Shown: piece after piece, positions 54,114-64,000 of the stretch | Position numbering within the stretch: position 1 is the stretch's first letter | How the letters are laid out: every line of letters starts with the position of its first letter | Source of the DNA: Oxytricha trifallax | Taxonomy: Eukaryota; Ciliophora; Spirotrichea; Sporadotrichida; Oxytrichidae | NCBI GenBank assembly: GCA_000711775.1 | Contig: ARYC01000137.1 | Span: 1 to 64,000 of the forward strand | DNA: 64,000 nt | Direction of reading: 5' to 3' | Program-made: the position numbers and the translations under genes | Notes under the pieces: generated by a model | Databases searched by the model: none | Told to the model about the DNA's origin: nothing | The model's input: the letters and a program-made list of their open reading frames with translations, nothing else

Positions 54114-55869
54114 TCATTTAATTTATGCCATTGTATGATAGACAATCATCGATGTAAAAGCAGAGATAAATATCATAATCAAAGCCAGTTACAATTTTTC
54201 CACAGGATTCATCCCAAACTACTAAATTATCATTGGTCTTACTTTCTCATCATTCTCTTTCCCTACATTCTAACTCTTTTTGTTTTGGTTATTTTAAGAG
54301 TTTTACTGCAACTTTTATTCATCTTCTTTCCATTTATTTTGTTTAAGAATCTCGATAAATTCATTGTACTCCTTAGGGTTAAAACCGTACTGTTTTATTA
54401 GTTCTAATCCTAACTAAAGATCTTCTACTTTAGACTCGAGGGATTTGAGTCTTTTTGTTATATCAATATGAAAGTCTAAAGTTATATTTAATTATTAGAG
54501 TGGTTAAGAAATTTCAGATTTGAGATCATGGGTTTCTTTCTATAGAGTATTTACTTGACTTATAATTTCAAAATTCTCAATAGGTTACTAATTCAAAGGT
54601 TGATTATCCTGTGTATCAGCTTATTTAGGGGAGACAGATTTCACTTCTTAGTTATTTATAGTTTCTTGTATGTCTTTATCGATATCTTTCAATTCTTCTG
54701 CATTCACATTATTTGGTTCATTATTAACAGATGTATTGTCAACCTCATTTTAAGTATTTGCAACCATTTTTTAGTAAAGTTCCTTGCTTTTCTCAATATA
54801 GTTCTTTTTGGCTTCTTTAATGCTCCCCAATAATTATATGGCTCTTTATTCATTGTTATCGATTTCCAATACTTATTTGGCTACTTTCTTGGCTTCATCA
54901 AACTCAGTTTCATCTAAAAATATTTAAGCTTTTCTTAAGAGGGTTTTGGTGCAGTCTGGCTTCAATTTCAAAGCTTACTCTGTTTCTTGGAGTGCTTCTT
55001 TGAATCTTTTGAGTTTCATGAATGTCATGCTTTGATTCATTTATATGATTGTATACAACTATACTCCCCCCCATTATAAGTAAATGATTTGAAATTCTAA
55101 TACCAAATTTTACTAGATTCATATGACACAGTCTTTTCAGCTCATTAGATTTAACTTCCTCTTCTTAATTCTCAGGGATTAAGTAGTAAAATATAAGCAA
55201 TGCCTGTGCATAGTAATAACTAGCTTTCCCAAAATCTTCTTGTTTATAGGCTTCGTTTCCTTACTCTTTCATCAATTATACTCTCTCCATTTTTTCTGAG
55301 TAAGTTTTACTATAGATGTCTATTTCTTTAGAGTGGTCTCTGGAACATCCCATCATTTTATAACAAATTATTAGATAATTTTGAAGTTAAAGAATATAAG
55401 TGATGAATTTAAAAATTTGAATCATCTCTTTCAACATAGTCTCCTAAGTGAAATCTTTCTTTTCAGTCTCGAGTTTCTTATCCTCTAGTTCAAGTTGCTA
55501 ATCTAGTAAATCCCATTTTTCATAGTTAAATGCATCTTTCTTAGATTTTAACTCCCTATCCTGCTACTGTTACTGTAAATCTATTTCTGATTTCTACTAA
55601 TCATTTATATCTGTGATTAATTAGGTCTTATCTTTTTAAGAAGTCAACTTCAATTATTCTTGCTACTACTACTATTAATCTTTATCATTTGAATTGACTT
55701 CAAGCTGTAATTTTGGGGTTTTACTAGTAGGTTGATGCTACTCTAATCTTTCCTAGATTCTTTACTCTTGCCTCATTAATTTCTCTAATTCTTTGGCTTT
55801 TAACCTAGCTGGTTCAAATGTTTCCAAAATCTTCTCACTTAACTCGTAGATCTCCTTACTTACTTTCAT
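54114..55869 (-). CDS. Tail-anchored TPR / coiled-coil protein
   Basis: ATG 55869 (MKVSKEIYELSEKILETFEP) opens a Glu/Gln/Lys-rich coiled-coil region (about 200 residues). TPR repeats follow: MKEQGNEAYKQEDFGKASYY, YAQALLIFYYLIPENQEEEV, RLCHMNQSMTFMKLKRFKEA (joined across an 82-bp IES), and ALKLKPDCTKTLLRKAQIFL. Another Gln-rich coiled coil (NFEIISQVNTLQKETHDLKS) and ELIKQYGFNPKEYNEFIEIL come next. The end is VEKLQLALIMIFISAFTSMI, a hydrophobic C-terminal anchor, TGA 54114. The arrangement of TPR plus C-terminal membrane anchor is that of FKBP8-like or outer-membrane co-chaperones, but no prolyl-isomerase domain is visible. Probably an Hsp70/90-binding adaptor on an organelle surface; inference. 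Confidence 0.8.
55034..55122 (-). other. IES, 82 bp, pointer GATTCAT
   Basis: GATTCAT at 55034-55040 and 55116-55122. Excision joins the TPR codons RLCHMN to QSMTFMKLKR in frame. Confidence 0.88.
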
Positions 55870-56735
55870 TTTTGAATTTAAATTAAATAATCATAAATAA
55901 CCATTCTCAATTATATAAGTGTAAGAATATTTTTTATATGAAATAAAGATTTTTTTTATGGAAATGTTGTGAAAATAATATATAGAAATCAATTTAGGAA
56001 AAGATATAAATTATTGAATTAAATTTTGTTAATGAGGATGAACTCGTAAAATGATACTGAATTATATTAATAAACAGCTCCATCTCCTATTCGGGATATT
56101 ATTATATCAATAAATTATTAATTATTATTCCTTTTTATCTAAAATTGACAATAATTATATACTTAATTTTTAGATATCACTAAAGATAACCCCAAGATAC
56201 CTTCAACTAGAAAATTGAGTAGAAATAATATTAGCTGTAATAAATCTCCTCCCAGGACTATGAATAATACCTAATCATATCAATTTCATTAATTTTGAAG
56301 AAAAAATTATAAAAGTTATTCTCTCTTTTAAATTCTACACTATCTGAATAATTGTTAAAATATCTAAAATTTACAAAAAAAATCTCCTTTTTTAAAAGAC
56401 TTTTAATATATAAAACATGAGATTTAATTTCTAACCTTATTTTTTAAATATTTATTGTAATTTATTAAATTAACATTAAACAAGCTTTTCTATATATAAA
56501 TAATCTTCATGAATATATAGCAAGGGATAAAAATCTATTAGATGACAATTAATTATTGAACAATGACTATGATTTCTCCTAAACTTAAAAATAAAATTTA
56601 TTGAATGTAACTGGATAGAGATTTTATAGTGGTTGTAAATTTAGTTTAATTTAAAGTTAAATTTAATTATATTGTATGAATTTATGCAAAATATTAACTA
56701 TCTTTTTTTAAGAATCATATATAATTAATAGTAAA
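55870..56735. other. AT-rich intergenic region between divergent genes
   Basis: No coding segment supported. It should hold the promoters of the TPR gene (minus) and the low-complexity gene (plus). Confidence 0.5.
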
Positions 56736-59700
56736 TCATTGCATATTGTCAACCCACAAACATTTTATCTATCACAATCAAAATCTAAAAACTTAAAAAC
56801 TTAATCGAAGAGCTCATTAGACGAGACCCCACTTTCTCAACAATCCAAAAAGCGTCAATAATACACAACATATATACCAGTGATAGAGAGCGACTATGAC
56901 TAACTCAGAAACGTTTATAGTGACAATCTTTTAATGGAAAATACTCAGAGAAACTGTGAATAAAATATAGAAAGTAGTTTGCACGATTAGCCAAGTTAAT
57001 TCTCTAAAAACATCATAATATATGAAAACATATAAAACCAAGATGTTTCCAGGTTAGATCAAGACCCCATTAATATTTGTTAAAATGATAAATAAAGTAG
57101 AAAATCAAGTTATGATAATTCGATTAATGAGCATCTGAGAGATATGCGAGAATTTGAAATGACAATTGATATATACAAGGACAGGTAGGGTCGTGATTAT
57201 CCTAGCAAAAATATATCAAGAGATCTGAGTAAGATAGAAATTAAGGATGGACTTACAAACTTGAACATTAATAATAGAAGATTGAAAAAGAGCAATCGAG
57301 ATTAAGAGAGCAGTTATGAAAGTATAAATTAAAACATTATTTTAAATGGATTAGAAGATCAGTAAAAGAGTTGGGGGGGGGGGAAGTTTCCTGCCCCCAA
57401 CATTAAATTTTTTGTTTTTTGAAATAATTTTAATAGAAACAATAAATTTCAATTTCAATTACCATAATCATGTACTATACAACATTTATTATTATATAAT
57501 TTTCAAGGTACATAGTTATTCTTTATCAAATTATATATTATTAACAAGGCTAAAATAAGTGTTTTTTATAATTGATGAAAAGGATTCTTTGAAAATTATA
57601 AAAATTACATATTTTTATGTATGGGGCAGGAAACTTCCGAAGGGGGAAGGAAACTTCCCCCCTAGGGTGCATATAAAATTTGGGGGCAGGAAACTTCCCC
57701 CCCCCAAAGAGTTAATATGCAGTGGTACCAGTTAGAGATTTTAAATTTGATAGTCATACAAATCTATAATTGAGCTAAAACATTCAACATTATCGAAAGC
57801 AGACTTAAAGTCTTATTTAAAACCATAAAGTTTATTAAATTTAAATGTTATAACTTAAAAGTAATGTGAATTCATTATTTACACTCGAATTCATTGAATT
57901 ATTATATTAATATTTAGATTATATCAAATTACTTAGTAAAGTTCTTAAATTAATATTAAAAAAATAAATAATTCAAGATATAAATCCCCTAAAATTATTT
58001 AATTAAATTCAAATTATGTATGAATTAAAATATTTTAATTTATGTTTGGTTTTTATTCCAAATGCTATAAGAGCAGTTACTAACTTATAGTAAACTTTGT
58101 TTTATTAAAAATTCTTAAATTGCAATTATGAATATTTGTTTACATAAAGAACATGAAGATATTGATGGAACGATAAAAAAGGTAATTTGAAGAATACCAA
58201 GATTAATCAGTAGTCCTAAATAAATCTCAAAGGCTTGAACAACATCCCCTAGAATAGACGACTCTACTAAAAAGACTTGGAGTTTTATCATCACTGAATA
58301 CTTAAGAAAAAAGTCATACTTAACAGCTCTCAAATTTTGCTTCGTAACCTTAGAAGTCTCCAACTCTATAGAAATCTCTTATTAGTCTATCAACTAGAAA
58401 GACTTTGCTTAACAATTAAGAAGAGCTAAACTTAAAATAGTAAACTTTAACTATTCCAGAATTGAAAAATATTCAAAATAAAAATTCAAAGTGTAGGGAA
58501 AACTCCTACTAAATGTTCACTTCGATTGCTAAAAGGCAATAGATAAGGGAACATTTTAAACTTAAACATAGTACTTAAAGTAATGATAAACTTGGAAGTA
58601 TATCTTAAACTTTGAATTTAAAGTAAAATATGAATAAAACTTAGCGATTACTACCTAAATTAGAAAGCAATACTTATAATGATTTAAGCACCTCATCTTT
58701 AGAAAGAAAGCAAGTAATAAAGTCTGAATTCTTAAATGATAGCAAAAGTGACTTAGATATTTACAACAGCAAAGAAAACTTAAAATAAATCAATTCATAC
58801 TTTAGCAAAGAATCTATAGATTCAGTCAAAATAGTATAAAAATCTGGAATATAAAAATCTTTAAATACAAAGAAATATATATTATATCTATTTTAAAAAT
58901 CTCGAATACTTTATATTTGTAATCAATTTATTTGATAAAAATAATTTTATTTATTAAGAATTTAAAATTTATTACATAGTTCGTTTTACTAATTGAGTAA
59001 ATTTTATATATTAATATTTTAAATTAATATCTTGAAGTGTATTTTTTAATAATAAGAAATAGAAATTAAGTTTGCTTTTAATTAAAACTAAGTTTGATTT
59101 ATTCCTGAAAATTAACATGAGTAATTATGAAATAAATTTCTAATAAAAGTATCAAAACTTAAAAATTAAACATTTTTAATATATAAAACAAATTTTTTAC
59201 CTAAAATATAAAAATATAAATAAACCTAATTTAATTTTGGTATAGAAGTAATTACATATTCATTAAATAATATTTTTTTTTATTTATTAGATTTTATTAT
59301 ATATTTAATTAATATATAAGAAATGGGCTCAAGTAGTAAAAATATAAATTTTATCACTTGAGCCCATTTTAATTATAATAATATAAAAAAAAAAAGAATT
59401 TTTAAAAAATAATTATAATAATTTTTGAATAATGCTAAATTTTATAATTAGTCATATATTTAGAATTTAAATATTCGTAATTTTTAAACTATTTTGACTG
59501 ATTCAAGAAGTAAAAACTAAAAACATCATTAGTATTCAGATTTTGAGCTTTAAGGCATAAAAGCTACATATTTAACTAATGAGCACTTAGATAAGCAGTC
59601 AAATAAAATTAATAAAAGAGAAATTCCCAGGAAAATTAAAAATAAGCCATCGTAGAGGATACATTAAATTCAAACATTGAGAGAGAAATCGTAAACTGTA

Positions 59701-60244
59701 TTACATTAAGTACCTAATAAGAATATGGTTGATTAAAATACAGGTGTTGATTGTATTTCAAAGAATAGTAAAATATCTAGAAATCAAGCTTTATTTGATG
59801 ATACTTAGAGAAGTGCAAATGTATAATCTGCTTTTAAAACATATCAGACTTATTAAAACACTAACAAGTAATTTGATAGAAATTTTATGAATTAAATGAA
59901 CTCAGATTTACCCATAAATTTACCCTAATAAAATTCCTCTGCTCTCAATATGCCTTTTTAACATATTTATATAAGAACGTATTTGTATTAATCTCTTATT
60001 CTATATATTTTTATACTTAATGCCACAAATCATAAAGTAGAACACTCAAACTTATCAGCATTAATTAGAAAATACACAGCGTTCCCTCTCGTAGAGCAGC
60101 CAGAATAAATTCACAAACATCAGACTACGATAAGTATCTTAAAATTCCAAATATGCGAAAATGAATGGAGTTGTGCTTGTGGATAGATTTAATTAGAGAA
60201 ACAATGCTCTTGCTAAGTTCCTAAGAGACAAGTAAATGATATGA
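56736..60244 (+). CDS. Large Ser/Asn/Gln/Lys-rich protein, split by two MITE IESs
   Basis: Coding from about 56736 (start codon not identified): SLDETPLSQQSKKRQQ, VIESDYDQLRNVYSDNLLME, INEHLRDMREFEMTIDIYKD, then the G-tract MITE at 57373, QYAVVPVRDFKFDSHTNLQL, a stretch of unresolved frame (about 57900-58130), RQFEEYQDQSVVLNKSQRLE and KSEFLNDSKSDLDIYNSKEN. After the 678-bp MITE at 58823 come SRSKNQKHHQYSDFELQGIK and NKNMVDQNTGVDCISKNSKI, and the last exon KMNGVVLVDRFNQRNNALAK ends at TGA 60242. Excision of both MITEs restores the frame exactly. It is low complexity with many TAA/TAG-Gln codons. No domain recognised; possibly a cytoskeletal or kinase-regulated scaffold. One intron near 59970-60040 is likely. 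Confidence 0.65.
57365..57713. mobile_element. G-tract MITE acting as IES, copy 3
   Basis: The 333-bp element 57373-57705 between 8-bp direct repeats AAAGAGTT. The left end is a G tract plus AAGTTTCCTGCCCCCAACAT, shared nearly base for base with copy 1; the right end GGGGGCAGGAAACTTCC plus a C tract. The internal GGTGCATATAAAATTT next to the right end is also shared with copy 1. Excision joins LEDQQKS to QYAVVPVRDF in frame. Confidence 0.9.
58820..59503. mobile_element. CAGTCAAAATAGT MITE acting as IES, copy 2
   Basis: The 678-bp element 58823-59500 between ATT duplications. Ends CAGTCAAAATAGTATAAAAA and the inverse AAACTATTTTGACTG; internal hairpin AAATGGGCTCAAGT...ACTTGAGCCCATTT at 59324-59370. 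Excision joins SKESID to SRSKNQKH in frame. Lengths of 677 and 678 bp in the two copies indicate one family with a fixed size, although the AT-rich interior has diverged. Confidence 0.9.
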
Positions 60245-60390
60245 AAATGGTTTAATATGATACAAAAATTATGATTATTGTATATAAGAAGTGTTAAAAG
60301 AGGATAGCTTATATTATTCTATTTTGTGATATCATATTGATATATTTCAATTTTACATTACTAAATTAACTTATAATAAAAAACTTTAAT

Positions 60391-62012
60391 TCATTTGTCA
60401 AAAGTGTCTCTGAGTTTTCTAATCTTAGCAAATATTCTAATTGGATCTTATTCTCCAGTTATCTAACTGAAATATTCATTAAACTAATTTATGATTATAC
60501 TTGCAGATATACTATTTAAGGCAATTTCTTTGTTAAATCTAAAATTAAGTTAAATTATTTATACTATATTTTAATTAGAAAATATTCATCTCTTGCGCAT
60601 CTGATAAATGGATTATAGAGTTTTTCTTCCATTAACTTAGAGGGAACTGAGAAATCACCATTATCTAAAGCTTTCTGACATTAATTTAATTTATGACTAA
60701 TCATTGGGTTATCTGGTTCTATGTAAAACTAGTAATTACTATGTATTATAATAATAATTAGAGAAGTATAGTATTCATAAAAATGGAAAAACATAATGCT
60801 TATTAATACAAAGTTTACTTGGCAAATTTGAGGTTTTACACGGCAGTGTCACAAGCTGTGAAAAGTAGTGTTTCATTAGGTAAATTAATCAATTTCTGCA
60901 AGCTGTAAAACATTTGCTCTGGATTTCCATCTAGTATATTTCCACAACCCCCTATCTCCAGACTTCTACCACTGAATAAAAATGGGATCTTAATAATAGT
61001 ATGATTGAATTTGTTCATAAGTGACTGTATATTATGTAATAAATTATCTTTGTACTATCAAGAGTGACATGAGTCACAACAAAACTAACTGAGTCTTAAG
61101 TGTGACCAGGGGTTTCCAAGCAACATATGCAAATATCCCCTAATTCCAAAGTTTACAGGTCTTTCAAAGTATGTGTAGTCTGTAATTTATGGAAATTTGT
61201 TCAATAATTTACCATATATGTATAAGAATAAATAAAATAATTTTGGATGATTTAACAACTGCTACCCGCTTGTTATAATCTGTAAATTTGGTCTTTATTC
61301 TTTCCACTTAATTTTACTTTCAATGCTTTCCTCAGTTAATTTAGTCTCCATTTCATTTATAGAATATTTAAATATTCTTATTAGTTCATTAATATATAGT
61401 CATCTAATATTGTATAAAATACAATTTATAATATAAATAAGTCTCCTTTGTTGAAATTAAATACCTAAGTTCACTCTTGTTCTATTTCTCTATTTCATTG
61501 ATTATTTAATAATTAGCATCGAAATCCCCGCTTAAATCCACTGCCATTAAGTGTCTAGTCCTTGGTTCCATCAATATGTATCCAATTTGTTGCTATGAAA
61601 AATAATAAATACAAATAGTAAATATTATATAATGTTTATTAGTCATTTATTTATTTGTTAAAAAAATAATCAATAATTTATATATGATAAAATAAAATAA
61701 CTAAAATCTTTACTATGAAGTGGGAGTTGATGGTAATTTAGACTAAACCTTGTATAAATATAGATATGGTAGCAAAGTGTGATTATCTGCAGAATACTAA
61801 TCATCGAGGTCTCGTTTGTGATGAGCAGCTCTGGCTCCCTTCACATTCTGGTTTTTAATGAAATTTATCTCGTTTGATTCTTTTTGTGGTGCCTGCAGTT
61901 TATTACTGTTTGAAGCAGTATTGTCTTTATCTTAGTTTGCTATTTTAATATATCAAAATAATTGAAATATACTTAGCAAAGATTTCTCTTAAAAAATTAA
62001 CAAATTTTTCAT
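60391..62012 (-). CDS. Glyoxalase II-like (metallo-beta-lactamase fold) protein lacking metal ligands
   Basis: Seven segments joined across six pointer-flanked inserts read on the minus strand as one frame to TGA 60391. N-terminal extension (NVKGARAAHHKRDLDD), IGYILMEPRTRHLMAVDLSG, ELRYLISTKETKLTEESIES, LKDLQTLELGDICICCLETP followed by GHTQDSVSF, IPFLFSGRSLEIGGCGNILD, GNPEQMFYSLQKLINLPNET, LLFTACDTAVQNLKFAKFYI, EPDNPMISHKLNQ, EEKLYNPFIRCARDEYF and TGEQDPIRIFAKIRKLRDTF. This is the hydroxyacylglutathione hydrolase pattern including its C-terminal domain. Key positions are altered: THxHxDH is absent (STKETK), GD before GGCG is GR, and the GHEYT motif reads ACDTA. Only the PGHT histidine remains, so it is probably a catalytically dead relative. 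ATG 62012 is a tentative start. Confidence 0.8.
60470..60589 (-). other. IES, 110 bp, pointer AAATATTCAT
   Basis: 10-bp direct repeats at 60470-60479 and 60580-60589. Excision joins CARDEYF to SQITGEQDPIR, placing the conserved C-terminal TGExDP motif in frame. Confidence 0.9.
60728..60829 (-). other. IES, 99 bp, pointer ACT
   Basis: ACT at 60728-60730 and 60827-60829. Excision joins NLKFAK to FYIEPDNPM, matching the glyoxalase II family across the joint. The short pointer makes the exact edge uncertain by a base or two. Confidence 0.75.
60987..61050 (-). other. IES, 59 bp, pointer ATCTT
   Basis: ATCTT at 60987-60991 and 61046-61050. Excision joins HVTLDSTK to IPFLFSGRS in frame. Confidence 0.8.
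61179..61285 (-). other. IES, 100 bp, pointer TCTGTAA
   Basis: TCTGTAA at 61179-61185 and 61279-61285. Excision joins KEQRPNLQ to TTHTLKDLQ in frame. Confidence 0.85.
61343..61446 (-). other. IES, 97 bp, pointer AGTCTCC
   Basis: AGTCTCC at 61343-61349 and 61440-61446. Excision joins RYLISTKET to KLTEESIES in frame. This joint lies exactly where the metal-binding THxHxDH motif should be, and no such motif appears on either side. Confidence 0.85.
61593..61718 (-). other. IES, 120 bp, pointer CTATGA
   Basis: CTATGA at 61593-61598 and 61713-61718. Excision joins KLPSTPTS to QQQIGYILME in frame. Confidence 0.8.
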
Positions 62013-62650
62013 TGTTTGAAGAAGTTGAGAAATTCCTACTAAACTTTTGGATTCCAAAATATTAGAAAACTTAATTTCTTTGAAAGAATCTTTTCTAATT
62101 TATTAAATTCACGGCTTTCATTATTGATTGAGTAATAATTATTTTCAAAAGAAATACCAACTTAATTTTCAGTTTAAATTTAATCAAAATAAAACTCTTT
62201 TAATTATTTTTATAACTTATGTTTATATTATGAAATTATATTTTTACATCAACTTCATTTGTTATAGTTATAATATTTTTTATCATATATTTCATAAAGC
62301 TTTATATTACTAACTTCATATGAAAAGCATCAAATAAAAATATATGTATTATTCTTTATTTTAAATTAAAATTAAAATATATTCATCTTTATATATAAAT
62401 TTAGATGATTGCATTCTATTTCAACAATATTTTTGTAATTAATTATTTCTGAAATTAATATATAAAACTAATTAAATCTATGATAATTTATAATCAGTAA
62501 TAGTGAAAAGTATATTTTATCTAGTATTATTAATTTATTTAGTAAGCATTTTAATTATAATTCACCATCTCATTATTATGAAGATATAATTCTGGCTATT
62601 CTTAGATAATTTATATATTATTTTAATAATTTTCATTCGCAATATTATTA
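62013..62650. other. AT-rich intergenic region
   Basis: Divergent promoter region between the glyoxalase II-like gene and the B-box gene. The frame at 62128-62313 is AT-driven and not supported. Confidence 0.5.
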
Positions 62651-64000
62651 ATGAACAACCCAGAACAAAATAAAAGTCTAACTCAGTATTAATATTTACT
62701 AAATATTTTCTAATTTAAATAAAAACTACGATATTTTATATATTAAAATGATTATATAATTTATATTAATACAATAATAGATAGACACTAGCCTATATTC
62801 ATCAGCTCAGGGCTACAAGTAAACCAATCGCAATTTCGATACTAGTCCTTCACTCATCCGCATGTTCCAAGGCAATCCTACTCAATAGATAACGACTCAA
62901 ATTAGGGGATTCGATTATTCTGGTGGACTCAATATTGGAAATACCACATCGGGATATACTACAAAACACAAAATCAAGTGAAGTAGATTGGATAAATTAT
63001 TAGCTAGATTTATTTGTTTTTTATAGTTTGTTTTTGCAATATGAAAGGGAATGTAGGGGGTATGGGCTAATCACCTAGATTGATGGATGCTCTTAACTCA
63101 GTGCTTAACCAAGGAGGAGTTAATGGTCAAGGTGGTAGCAGGATTATCTATAGAATATTATATAGAAGTTTTGTACTTTTAAATTCAGGTTATTTAATTG
63201 TAAGGATAAATATGAATGAGTTGGAAATGGATGAAAAGTGTAGCATTCATCCTAAAGAGTAACATATCGCTTTTGATAAAGCTTCAGGTGTTTACGGATG
63301 TAACAAGTGTATCTTTGAGCGTAGAGTCCCTAATCCATTTTATCGACAAATTTATTTAAATTTGCCCTATGACTTTATGTGATTAAAATCACTTGATTCA
63401 GTTTTAAAACTTAAAATAAACTAATCCACTCTTCTTAGCAACATACGCTAGGAAAACCAAAGACAAGTTCGATGATCTTTATGAGAAGTTGCGCTTTAAC
63501 ATCACCTAAATTGAGGACTTAACTCCAGCTTAAATCTCTCAGCGCATTCAATCTATGATTCAAGATTTCTTCCAAGCAGTATATGCTCAAATGCAATGAA
63601 ATTTTAAACCTACTAAAGTTCAAATGACTTATAGACTCTATTAAGCTGAGTAAAATATTTAAATTTTGGTTTCTTTAATAACAGTATTATTAAATAAATT
63701 AATGCGTGAGATTGAAAGAGATGTCTTGTAATAAGTGAAATCAAGTACAAAACTTAAAGATTTAGCCCAGATTATTGAGACTTTGTAAACTTAATTTGAT
63801 GAGGAACTTCTTTAGAGATTAGAGACTGAGCGTGTTGTGCTAGATGACAAGGTCCATACTAATCGCTTCGGCTATATCGTAGTTAGACGTTAGTACTATG
63901 AAGATATCACATATATAATTTACGAAATAATTTCATATGATACTTTTATTTTCTATAAAATATTCAATTATAATTATGGTTGATGGTTAATTTATAAATA
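62651..64000 (+). CDS. B-box-type zinc finger / coiled-coil protein, 5-prime part
   Basis: ATG 62651 opens MNNPEQNKSLTQY. After an insert, DTSLYSSAQGYKQTNRNFDT, MFQGNPTQQITTQIRGFDYS and GLNIGNTTSGYTTKHKIK follow, then SPRLMDALNSVLNQGGVNGQ, a zinc-binding segment CSIHPKEQHIAFDKASGVYG with CNKC (B-box-like C-x2-H...C-x2-C), a coiled coil KTKDKFDDLYEKLRFNITQI, and REIERDVLQQVKSSTKLKDL, TERVVLDDKVHTNRFGY. The gene runs off the window. Frame changes near 62970, 63150, 63390, 63600 and 63660 mark IESs or introns that were not all resolved. Ciliate genomes carry many such B-box/coiled-coil proteins of unknown role. Confidence 0.65.

Noticed and set aside
54096..54833. Open frames on the plus strand
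   Set aside because: They are antisense shadows of the TPR gene; the minus-strand frame has clear TPR motifs and Gln-coding TAA/TAG.
1..64000. CRISPR arrays, bacterial operons, tRNA genes
   Set aside because: No spaced direct repeats of the CRISPR kind, no polycistronic arrangement and no tRNA cloverleaf were recognised; the window is eukaryotic.

Overview
This window is most simply read as germline (micronuclear) DNA of a spirotrich ciliate of the Oxytricha/Stylonychia type. Reading frames run through TAA and TAG as glutamine and end only at TGA: the Rab gene crosses a TAA and then ends at CC-TGA, and the URM1, PME-1 and glyoxalase-II-like genes behave the same way. The background is very AT-rich, introns are short GT-AG, and genes are cut by internal eliminated sequences (IESs) flanked by short direct repeats (pointers). 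Removing one pointer copy plus the insert restores the frame again and again. A transposon with CCCCAAAA-type telomere-like ends, typical of TBE elements, sits in one gene.

Layout. 1-6388: a giant palindrome (arms about 3.2 kb) carrying mirrored coding remnants, followed to about 8.4 kb by GC-richer sequence without a recognised gene. 8.7-11.9 kb: a GC-rich mobile block with an intact zinc-finger gene (472 aa, three tiny introns) and a broken IS630/Tc1-type transposase. 13.2-18.3 kb: a multi-exon membrane protein gene interrupted by a fold-back MITE. 19.7-20.8 kb: an intact PP2A methylesterase (PME-1). 21.5-25.3 kb: a Gln-rich coiled-coil protein gene interrupted by a G-tract MITE. 26.6-41.5 kb: an FCP1/SCP-like phosphatase with long Gln/Asn-rich tails; between 27386 and 36908 a 9.5-kb composite TBE-like element is inserted inside its catalytic domain. 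43.5-45.4 kb: mitoribosomal protein mL46. 46.1-47.7 kb: a Gln/acidic-rich membrane protein. 48.0-50.0 kb: URM1 and a Rab1-like GTPase. 50.6-53.8 kb: tandem paralogues for small secreted-type proteins. 54.1-55.9 kb: a tail-anchored TPR protein. 56.7-60.2 kb: a low-complexity protein gene carrying two different MITE IESs. 60.4-62.0 kb: a glyoxalase-II-like gene with seven segments and lost metal ligands. 62.6-64.0 kb: the start of a B-box/coiled-coil gene.

The most striking system is the composite transposon. It looks like two TBE elements joined tail to tail, each with a transposase and a 22-kDa-type gene whose intron positions are conserved. The right unit carries the usual zinc finger-kinase gene. 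The left unit carries instead a zinc finger fused to an MT-A70 adenine methyltransferase domain. Beside it, three non-autonomous families (G-tract/8-bp duplication, CAGTCAAAATAGT/ATT, fold-back/TA) all act as IESs in coding sequence, so the window records several independent routes from transposon to IES.
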